64,000 bases of DNA. Source: JADJLQ01 sp034439915. Its GTDB lineage: Bacteria > Bacteroidota > Bacteroidia > Chitinophagales > Saprospiraceae. The stretch lies in contig JAWXBI010000242.1 in assembly GCA_034439915.1 (NCBI GenBank), positions 18,051 through 82,050 of the forward strand, read 5' to 3'. The notes beneath the pieces are model-generated. The model saw nothing but the letters and a program-made list of their open reading frames with translations. It was not told where the DNA came from and made no database searches. Position 1 is the first letter of the stretch; the number at the start of each line of letters is the position of its first letter. This document shows positions 9,660-16,514 of this stretch, piece after piece. Position numbers and translations under genes: made by a program.

Positions 9660-10250
9660 ATGTTCCGGAGGTTAGTCCAAAGTTCTATTCCTACTGTTTG
9701 GGGTGAGTTTCAGGTGATTGCATATGGCAAAGACGAGAACGATCCTACACCTCATCTAGCACTCATCAAAGAGCCTTTGCTCAGAGATCATATTGTCCTT
9801 ACCAGGATACATTCAGAATGTGTGACCGGAGACCTTTTTGGTTCACAGCGGTGCGATTGCGGACCACAATTGGACAAAGCCATGGAAATGATTGGAAAAT
9901 CCGGTGGATTATTGCTTTATATGCGCCAGGAAGGCCGGGGGATTGGATTGATCAATAAACTAAAAGCCTATCAACTCCAGGACCAGGGCAAAGACACGGC
10001 TTCTGCCAATATCCATCTTGGGTTTCGGGTGGATGAGCGATCGTATGAAGATGCTGTGCTGATGCTTCAAGACCTGGGTATTCACCAGATTAATTTATTG
10101 ACGAACAATCCGGAAAAAGTGAAAGTCTTTGATCAGGGTAATATTCACTTAATAAATAGGATACCCTTAGAGATCGCTCCTGGAAGATCCAATCGACGGT
10201 ATCTCGAAACGAAAAAAAATATTATGGGTCATCTGCTTGACTTAAAATAA
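9660..10250 (+). CDS. ribA: GTP cyclohydrolase II
   Basis: RibA opens the imidazole ring of GTP, releasing formate and pyrophosphate and giving 2,5-diamino-6-ribosylamino-pyrimidinone 5'-phosphate. The zinc cysteines in HSECVTGD and QRCDCG fall at positions 54, 65 and 67, the same numbers as in E. coli RibA, and YMRQEGRGIGL is intact. The start at 9660 fits the family N terminus. Most Bacteroidota make riboflavin with a fused RibBA enzyme. A stand-alone RibA that leads an operon with a pterin-synthase homologue and a glycosyltransferase therefore suggests a dedicated copy for that pathway (inference). The MDR gene starts 10 bases after its stop. Confidence 0.95.
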   Translation: MFRRLVQSSIPTVWGEFQVIAYGKDENDPTPHLALIKEPLLRDHIVLTRIHSECVTGDLFGSQRCDCGPQLDKAMEMIGKSGGLLLYMRQEGRGIGLINKLKAYQLQDQGKDTASANIHLGFRVDERSYEDAVLMLQDLGIHQINLLTNNPEKVKVFDQGNIHLINRIPLEIAPGRSNRRYLETKKNIMGHLLDLK

Positions 10251-10260
10251 ATTTCTGGAT

Positions 10261-11208
10261 ATGACCTTTGCTAAAAGCTTGTGGCATATCAACTCAAATC
10301 AGTCGGTTATTCAGGAAAGTCCGTTAAGTCAGGGCATAGGGCACATTCAACTTCAATCTGTTTATTCTTTGATCAGCCCGGGGACAGAAAGGACAGTTGC
10401 ATTAGGACAGGTGCCTCCCGCCTTGAATGAAATCATGAGGGTGCCTTATATGGAAGGACAATTCGATTTTCCGATAAAATATGGCTATTCTGTAGTAGCA
10501 CGTTCTGTTGAAGGAAATAATTATCACCTCATGCACCCCCACCAAAATTTGATATCGGTGGATCCCGATTGCATCACTGAAATTCCTGCTGATTTACCCT
10601 TATGGAAGGCCTGTTTAATCAGTAATCTGGAAACTGCACTGACCGCATATTGGGATGGTGACCCACAGCCGCAGGAAAAGATTCTCCTGGTGGGATTTGG
10701 ATGGATTGGAAGCCTTATCGCCGGAGTCTTAAAACTCAAAGGATGCCAAGATATCTGGGTGGCGGAGGCGTCATCCACTCGGGCGGCTCAGGCCCGGCAA
10801 TACGGATTCCGGATTTTTAATGAGGAGACTCCACAACAGGAGTTCGATCTCGCCTTCCATTCCAGTGCCACCGCTGAGGGCCTTCAAACCTGTGTGGATA
10901 ATATGAATTGGGAAGGCAGGATAGTTGAAGTAAGCTGGTATGGAAACAGGATGGTCAACATTAATCTGGGTGAAAATTTTCACTATAAACGGCTGACCAT
11001 TCAATCTTCTCAGGTATCCAGGATCCCTAAAAAGATGCAGACCCTCTGGAACATAAGTACAAGAAAATCTGAAGTGCTTCGATTATTATCCAACCCTTGG
11101 TGGGATCAACTTAAGATTCCGGTTGTACCTTTTGAAGAAGCACCCATTATTTTTGACCAGCTCCGAAAGAACCACCCGGGGAGTCTGACTTACCTTCTAA
11201 AATATTAA
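10261..11208 (+). CDS. Medium-chain dehydrogenase/reductase-like protein, zinc-less, BchC-type N terminus
   Basis: This 315-residue protein looks like a zinc-type alcohol dehydrogenase relative. The N-terminal SLISPGTE stretch is shared with the BchC-like branch of the MDR superfamily. A Rossmann nucleotide-binding motif (LLVGFGWIGSLIAG) lies near residues 141-154. Neither the catalytic zinc ligands (Cys/His/Cys) nor the four-cysteine structural zinc lobe is visible, so it is probably a zinc-independent reductase. Its stop overlaps the next ATG by one base (TAATG), implying translational coupling. The substrate is unknown; in this operon a pterin- or pyrimidine-derived ketone is a reasonable guess. 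Confidence 0.75.
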   Translation: MTFAKSLWHINSNQSVIQESPLSQGIGHIQLQSVYSLISPGTERTVALGQVPPALNEIMRVPYMEGQFDFPIKYGYSVVARSVEGNNYHLMHPHQNLISVDPDCITEIPADLPLWKACLISNLETALTAYWDGDPQPQEKILLVGFGWIGSLIAGVLKLKGCQDIWVAEASSTRAAQARQYGFRIFNEETPQQEFDLAFHSSATAEGLQTCVDNMNWEGRIVEVSWYGNRMVNINLGENFHYKRLTIQSSQVSRIPKKMQTLWNISTRKSEVLRLLSNPWWDQLKIPVVPFEEAPIIFDQLRKNHPGSLTYLLKY

Positions 11209-11597
11209 TGATGTATAGTATAAAGATCAGGGACCATATCATGATCGCCCATTCCTTCAATCATCCCGGTTTTGGAATAGCCAGTCAACTACATGGAGCT
11301 ACCTATATCGTGGATGCCACGTTTTATAGCCCAACACTCAATGATATGAATGTCGTACTCGATATTTCCCAGGCTGCCGATCTTTTAAAAAAGGTTTTAA
11401 AAGAATTGAATTACCGCAACCTGGATGGTATGGAAAAATTTAATGGCAAGCTGACCACGACAGAATTCCTGTGTCATTATATTCATCAGGAGGTGTCGCG
11501 TGAAATAGTCCGTTCTTTTTCCGGGGACCTTAAAATTGAATTGGGCGAATCCCACGTTGCATGGGCTTCCTATCAGGGGAAGGTCTTGCCGGTATGA
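11208..11597 (+). CDS. Divergent 6-pyruvoyl-tetrahydropterin synthase/QueD-like protein with a non-canonical active site
   Basis: The 129-residue protein has the T-fold layout of PTPS/QueD. Aligned by eye to E. coli QueD, it keeps zinc histidines His15 and His29, the TTTE motif (83-86) and the pterin-anchoring Glu114 in GESHVAWASY. The catalytic Cys27 of QueD aligns with Ala25, the third zinc ligand His33 with Ala31 (LHGAT instead of LHGHx), and the catalytic His71 with Tyr69. It should therefore bind a pterin-like ligand but not run the standard reaction. I recall proteins with the same LHGATY and ESHVAWASY signatures beside MDR and GT genes in Proteobacteria and Actinobacteria, which would make this a conserved subfamily rather than decay. 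A second ATG at 11211 is an alternative start. Confidence 0.8.
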   Translation: MMYSIKIRDHIMIAHSFNHPGFGIASQLHGATYIVDATFYSPTLNDMNVVLDISQAADLLKKVLKELNYRNLDGMEKFNGKLTTTEFLCHYIHQEVSREIVRSFSGDLKIELGESHVAWASYQGKVLPV

Positions 11598-12559
11598 TTT
11601 ATTTTGTTTGCCCGGATCCTCAGCGTTTTATTTCCGGGGGTAATCTGTTTAACCTTCAGATCATTGAAGGACTTGAGGTGCTGGGTAGACCGGTATGTGC
11701 CATTCCCGCTCAGGATTTTAAAAACCTGAACACCTCACCTCATGATATCATTTTATTTGATTCGATTTATTTGAAAGAAATTCCGTCACTCGCTCTTTAT
11801 AAAACGCGGGGCATTAAAATGGTTTTGATCCATCTCCTTCCCTCAATGACGGATAAAACTATCGAACCAAAAATTGAAAGAGAATGGCTGGCACCATTTG
11901 ATTTTATCCTCGCGAATAGTGGGTTTACCAGGGATTATTTGTTGCAACGGCATTTTTCACCAGATCGGATTAGAGTCATACAACCCTGGATAGGAAAGAC
12001 TTTGCCATCCACTTTGCTTAATAGAGATAAACTGATTGTAGTGGCCAACTGGTATCCTGCTAAACAAATCGACTTACTCTTACGACAACTGACGCTGCAC
12101 CGGTTACCGGATGGATTAATCATCCGATTCTTTGGAGATACTCAGGTAGATCCAGCATACACCCGCAAGTGTTTATCGATCCTCGATTTAGCACCGGGTT
12201 TGAAAAATCATGTTTCCCTGGAAGGCCAGGTACCCTGGAAATCCCTTCAAAAGATATTTTTGGAAACCAGGTGTCTGGTGGATGTTTCCGGTTTTGAATC
12301 GTATGGTATGGCCGTGGCGGAAGCCATCGTTTGTGGTGCAGCGGTGTTGACTTTGGGCAATGGCCAGGTGCGGCACTGGATTGGACACGGAAGATGCAGA
12401 GGATGTAACGATATTCATGAACTGATAGGAAAACTGGTTTTGATCCATGAGAATAAATTGCAGATTTCACCAAATCCAGTCATCGATATCATTACCGAGG
12501 GTCCGGTTTTCAGGCAACAGTTGGTCGAGGTCTTTAGATCCCCTTCCAGTGATTATTGA
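11594..12559 (+). CDS. Glycosyltransferase family 4 protein
   Basis: This 321-residue GT-B glycosyltransferase has the retaining GT4 signature FESYGMAVAEA (EX7E type) in its C-terminal half and a glycine-rich acceptor-domain start (FISGGNLFN). The ATG at 11594 forms an ATGA overlap with the preceding stop, so the four genes from ribA onward are translationally coupled. No signal peptide or membrane helix is visible, so it acts in the cytoplasm. The context suggests it glycosylates the product of the upstream enzymes, as in known pterin glycosides of other bacteria (inference). Its 3' end overlaps the convergent sulfatase-like gene by 7 bases. Confidence 0.82.
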   Translation: MIYFVCPDPQRFISGGNLFNLQIIEGLEVLGRPVCAIPAQDFKNLNTSPHDIILFDSIYLKEIPSLALYKTRGIKMVLIHLLPSMTDKTIEPKIEREWLAPFDFILANSGFTRDYLLQRHFSPDRIRVIQPWIGKTLPSTLLNRDKLIVVANWYPAKQIDLLLRQLTLHRLPDGLIIRFFGDTQVDPAYTRKCLSILDLAPGLKNHVSLEGQVPWKSLQKIFLETRCLVDVSGFESYGMAVAEAIVCGAAVLTLGNGQVRHWIGHGRCRGCNDIHELIGKLVLIHENKLQISPNPVIDIITEGPVFRQQLVEVFRSPSSDY

Positions 12560-14328
12560 AGGCCGTTTGGCAGGTAGCGCGGTAACTTGCCCGAGGGCAA
12601 GGAATCAATTTCACTCCAGGTTTGCATAAAAAGTGAATAAAAACCTTCGTGTTTCAATAGGGATCCCGGTTTAAAGAGAGGCAACATCCCCGGATTAAAT
12701 CCTTTTTGTTTCAATGATTCAATCCATCGGCTATCCTTGGTAATGATGTGCATCGGAGTGGCATACGTATCCGTTTTGCCGCTCAGCAGGTATTCCATAC
12801 CGGCGGGCTGATGGTCTCCGACTAAAATAAAAAGCGAATTCGAATCCGCTTTCTCGAGTATATACTTTTCCAGGAACGATAAATTATACAATACATCCTG
12901 GACATAGCGGTAGACCGGAGCACCCTCCTCAGATCGTGTGGTGCGGTGAGGACTCGTCTTTATTGAGTTGAGATCTTTCCAGTTTTCCAACAGTGGAGGA
13001 GGCAGGTAAAATGGCGCATGGGTATTTAAGGTTATAAAAAACAAGAAATAGGGTTGTTGTAGTTTATTTAAAACTTCTTCGTCCCAATAATTCAAAGCAA
13101 ACTGGTCCGGTATCCCTCCAAAATAATCGTAGCGGTAACCATGATAAGGTAAGTCAGAATATTTTGTCCAGATCTTATTGGCATAAAACTGAACAGCAAG
13201 GCTATCCAGTTTTGCAAAAGATAAACCGAAATTGGCCATGGTATTCAGCCGGTAGGTCTGATAACCAAAATGGTTTAATACTCTGATCAGTTGAGGATAT
13301 TGGGGGTGTTGCTGAATCAATTTTTCATACGCCGGGTGATTGTCAATCCGGAGGCCGGCCATTAAGGTGGTAAATCCAAGCCAGGACCTGCCACCCAGGA
13401 TGGTGGAATTACTTAAGGCAGACGCGGCCTTCCATTGATGTTCCGCCAACCTGGATTCCATGAGTTTGAGACGTTCCCAATACGATTGTTGAAAAGGGTC
13501 TACTGCACCGGCAATACTGCCATATGCTTCGATAAAAATCAGATAAATATTGGGTTTGGATTTTATAGGCAGGTCATAATATTCCGAATATAGTTGCCTG
13601 GCCCCGATGTCCGGCAGGGGCTTGATACGGGTTTCGGTGAATGTCCAATGGATATCATCTACAATCCAAGGGGCCGCGGGATACTTATTGACGTCCCCAG
13701 GCTCCTGAGGGTAAGCCAGGTAAAGGATAAAGGGCAACAAACACCCCAGCATTCCAGTGATCCCCAAAAAGAATAGGTTGAACCCGGAAATTGATTTCAA
13801 TATATACCGGTGCAAGCGGAAAACTCCGATATAAATCAGGATCAGCACCAGGAACCCCAATAAATTAAAGACAACGGGTGAAATTTTCATAGTCCTCATG
13901 AATACGGGAAGCACCCGTCGTATCAGTGCCCAGTCATAAGACCATACTGGTTTTTCCCCATATATTTTCCAGGATATAAAATAATACGTTTGAAATAGAA
14001 ATAAACCCAGATAACAGGCAGAAATCAGGTAGATAAACAGGCGAAGTTTTTTATACCGGTAACCAATCACTACGGCTATCCAAATCAACGCATAATCGAG
14101 GCTCCACCGGAAGATATCGGGATTATCCCTTGGTTTATACCAGTCCGTCAACGGCACAAAATTTCCCTGGCCAATTTTAGTAAAGTATAAAGGGAAAAAA
14201 AGGGCGGCCTGCAAGAGTGCCAGAAGGAATAACAGGAATAAAAATTTTGATTCTGGTCTCCGCCTTATTGCAGAAAACGAATGCTCTGAAACGGTATTCA
14301 TTGTTACGCTTGAGGTATCCGTATCCAT
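12553..14328 (-). CDS. Membrane-anchored sulfatase/LtaS-like alkaline-phosphatase-superfamily protein
   Basis: An N-terminal block of about five hydrophobic helices (roughly residues 28-215) is followed by an extracytoplasmic domain of the sulfatase/lipoteichoic-acid-synthase type. The nucleophile region is around GGRSWLGFTTLM and the C-terminal metal site is VGDHQP, typical of this superfamily. Such proteins transfer phosphoglycerol or phosphoethanolamine, or cleave sulfate or phosphate esters; the exact reaction is unclear. The first ATG (14328) overlaps the upstream gene by 25 bases; an ATG at 14301 would start 2 bases after that gene's stop. Its neighbour is a CDP-alcohol phosphatidyltransferase, which suggests a shared role in envelope lipid or head-group chemistry. 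Confidence 0.78.
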   Translation of the reverse strand: MDTDTSSVTMNTVSEHSFSAIRRRPESKFLFLLFLLALLQAALFFPLYFTKIGQGNFVPLTDWYKPRDNPDIFRWSLDYALIWIAVVIGYRYKKLRLFIYLISACYLGLFLFQTYYFISWKIYGEKPVWSYDWALIRRVLPVFMRTMKISPVVFNLLGFLVLILIYIGVFRLHRYILKSISGFNLFFLGITGMLGCLLPFILYLAYPQEPGDVNKYPAAPWIVDDIHWTFTETRIKPLPDIGARQLYSEYYDLPIKSKPNIYLIFIEAYGSIAGAVDPFQQSYWERLKLMESRLAEHQWKAASALSNSTILGGRSWLGFTTLMAGLRIDNHPAYEKLIQQHPQYPQLIRVLNHFGYQTYRLNTMANFGLSFAKLDSLAVQFYANKIWTKYSDLPYHGYRYDYFGGIPDQFALNYWDEEVLNKLQQPYFLFFITLNTHAPFYLPPPLLENWKDLNSIKTSPHRTTRSEEGAPVYRYVQDVLYNLSFLEKYILEKADSNSLFILVGDHQPAGMEYLLSGKTDTYATPMHIITKDSRWIESLKQKGFNPGMLPLFKPGSLLKHEGFYSLFMQTWSEIDSLPSGKLPRYLPNGLQ

Positions 14329-15011
14329 CCAGTGGCGATAAGCGCGCTTTTAATAAACGAATAAGCCAACAGAATAGCAGCGCCTGCTAAAATGGGAAAT
14401 GAAAATCGGTAAGGAATAAAAAAACAGGATAATATTCCAATAAATAAAATGGTTGCTATCCAACGGGCCTGGGGATCTTTATGTTCTTTTTGACCTGGTT
14501 TTAAAAAAAAGAATACGGCAATAAAATAAATATAGCGGATCAATCCCAATGAAAGGATCCAGGGACCGGTAAAACCCCTTTGAAACAGAATAAAACAAGT
14601 CAATAACACAAAAAGGGCATCCGTCTCTTTGTCCATATATTCTCCAATGATACTGGACATATTCAGGGCACGGGCAATATACCCATCTAAAATGTCACTC
14701 AGGCATACCACCGTCAACACAAATCCTGTAGTAAATAAAGTAAGGGAAGGGTGCATTATGGATACCGCAATCAATCCAAAGAACCGCAGCAAGGTAATGG
14801 CATTGGCTGGTCCGTATGGAAAACTAAGTTCTTTATGCGTTATAAAATACCGGGCTACCCACAGCATAAAAGCAATAAAAGAACAGATAGCCAGCCAGAA
14901 AATATCTTTTTGCAGCAGGGCCACGCCTGACATAATCATGACCCATACAGAATAAATCAGGAGGTTGGTATGAAGTCCGGTAAAAGTCTCAATTTTTGGG
15001 TCCGGGTTCAT
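14304..15011 (-). CDS. CDP-alcohol phosphatidyltransferase family protein
   Basis: This 235-residue integral membrane enzyme carries the complete CDP-alcohol phosphotransferase motif DGX2ARX8GX3DX3D (DGYIARALN then GEYMDKETD, about residues 106-128). Family members swap the CMP of a CDP-linked lipid or alcohol for an acceptor hydroxyl, as in phosphatidylglycerol-phosphate, phosphatidylserine or phosphatidylinositol-type synthesis. About six hydrophobic segments are visible. It overlaps the M20 gene upstream by 23 bases and the sulfatase-like gene downstream, so the three are co-transcribed. The acceptor cannot be deduced. Confidence 0.85.
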   Translation of the reverse strand: MNPDPKIETFTGLHTNLLIYSVWVMIMSGVALLQKDIFWLAICSFIAFMLWVARYFITHKELSFPYGPANAITLLRFFGLIAVSIMHPSLTLFTTGFVLTVVCLSDILDGYIARALNMSSIIGEYMDKETDALFVLLTCFILFQRGFTGPWILSLGLIRYIYFIAVFFFLKPGQKEHKDPQARWIATILFIGILSCFFIPYRFSFPILAGAAILLAYSFIKSALIATGWIRIPQA

Positions 15012-16500
15012 ATTGGGTGTCTAAAATATAAAAATATGTTTTTATCCCGTCCAGATAATTGCCGATCCTAATATTTTCATTTTCGCTGTGTTGATTATTA
15101 TCGTAATTCACGATAGGAACCGCTACAGCCGGAATGCCCAGTTTCACCACAAAAGGTGAGATAGGAATGGATCCTCCATGGGTGCGGATGGAAATGGGAT
15201 GCTGTCCAAAACAATGCGTAAGAGCCCGATTCAAAAATAGGCCTGTAGGAGTATTCATTTCAGTGCGGAAAGCTTCGTAAGCGATTTGGTATTGAAGACT
15301 AATCAGTTTATCCTTGTTTATTCTTTCTTCATTAGTCGGTTCATGGTCGAGTAACGTATATCCCTGGCTGATGATATGATTTTTTACCAACTGAATCATG
15401 TATTCACCCCTGGTCTCTTTGACCAGCCGGATGTCCATGGCTACCGTGGCCAGGTCGGGGATTATAGTCCGAGCCTGGGCACCTACATAGCCGGCGCGGA
15501 TACCGTCGATATTGAGTGATGGAAATTGTATGGCTTCCTGAAGGTTGGGGCCTACTGCCTCTGGCGTATGGATTCCGATTGACCGGTGTAATTCCGGTAA
15601 GTCATCCGGGGTCCCTGCCAGGATAGATTTTGTTTTTTTATCGATACGGATACCTTTATAAAATCCTTTGATCGTCACACGTCCTTTAGCATCCTTCATA
15701 GAAGCCAGGAGTTCAGTCAGGGAAAAGACCGGATTAGGAACATAGTTTCCATAATGTCCACTGTGAAGGTTGACGTTTGGTCCATAGGCAGTCAAAGAAA
15801 ACGAAATAATTCCCCGAGCCCCAAAAGCCAAGGTGGGTTTATTGGAGGGGTGCAATGGCCCATCCAGTATGATCATTGCATCTGCATGTAATACTTCTTT
15901 ATAGTGTTCAATGGCTGGAGTGATGTTGGGTGACCCTAATTCTTCTTCGCCATCCAGGATAAGTTTGATATTATAATTAGGTTGTTTGCCCTGTCCGGTC
16001 AATACATCATACGCCGTAATAAAAGCCAGAATTGGACCTTTGGCATCGGAGCTAGAGCGGGCGAAAATGCGCCAATCGGCATCCTGTTTTTCCTTCAACA
16101 TTTCCCAGGGAAGTTCGGTCCACTTACCTTGAGTTTTTTCTTTGAGCGTTGGTTTCCACGGAGAATGTTGATGCCACCTGGATGGATCCACAGCCTGTCC
16201 ATCCACCTGCATATAAAATAACAAAGTAGGCCAGTCCGGGTTATATATCCTTTTTGCAAACAACAAGTCAATTCCTTTGGTGGCCAAACGTTGCACCTCA
16301 AAATTCCTTGCAGTCATTTCTTTTTCCAGCCATTGTAGATTTTGTTCGAGGTCTGCCGGCGAGTGCGCATCGTTAGGGATAGAAAGGAATTCGTGAAATT
16401 TGCTAAAGGACTGGTTTAATTGTTCCTGGGAAAGCTGGAAACTCTGTCCCTGGCAATGAAAACCTATAAATAGCCAAATCCACTTATTTAAGGAATACAT
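14989..16500 (-). CDS. M20-family metallohydrolase (secreted) with an altered first zinc ligand
   Basis: A 503-residue M20/M25/M40 peptidase-like protein with a signal-like N terminus ending near FHCQGQ. Family motifs are ARSSSDAKGP (bridging Asp), DGEEELGS (general base and ligand Glu pair) and a C-terminal NQHSENENI histidine. The usual first zinc motif GHxDV reads YMQVDGQ here, so the histidine is replaced by glutamine, unlike the M20 protein at 39.1 kb, which has GHYDVQ. It starts 14 bases after the uvrA stop and overlaps the CDP-alcohol transferase gene. The substrate is unknown; it may have altered metal use. Confidence 0.82.
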   Translation of the reverse strand: MYSLNKWIWLFIGFHCQGQSFQLSQEQLNQSFSKFHEFLSIPNDAHSPADLEQNLQWLEKEMTARNFEVQRLATKGIDLLFAKRIYNPDWPTLLFYMQVDGQAVDPSRWHQHSPWKPTLKEKTQGKWTELPWEMLKEKQDADWRIFARSSSDAKGPILAFITAYDVLTGQGKQPNYNIKLILDGEEELGSPNITPAIEHYKEVLHADAMIILDGPLHPSNKPTLAFGARGIISFSLTAYGPNVNLHSGHYGNYVPNPVFSLTELLASMKDAKGRVTIKGFYKGIRIDKKTKSILAGTPDDLPELHRSIGIHTPEAVGPNLQEAIQFPSLNIDGIRAGYVGAQARTIIPDLATVAMDIRLVKETRGEYMIQLVKNHIISQGYTLLDHEPTNEERINKDKLISLQYQIAYEAFRTEMNTPTGLFLNRALTHCFGQHPISIRTHGGSIPISPFVVKLGIPAVAVPIVNYDNNQHSENENIRIGNYLDGIKTYFYILDTQYEPGPKN

Positions 16501-16514
16501 AAATTCAGGAAAGC

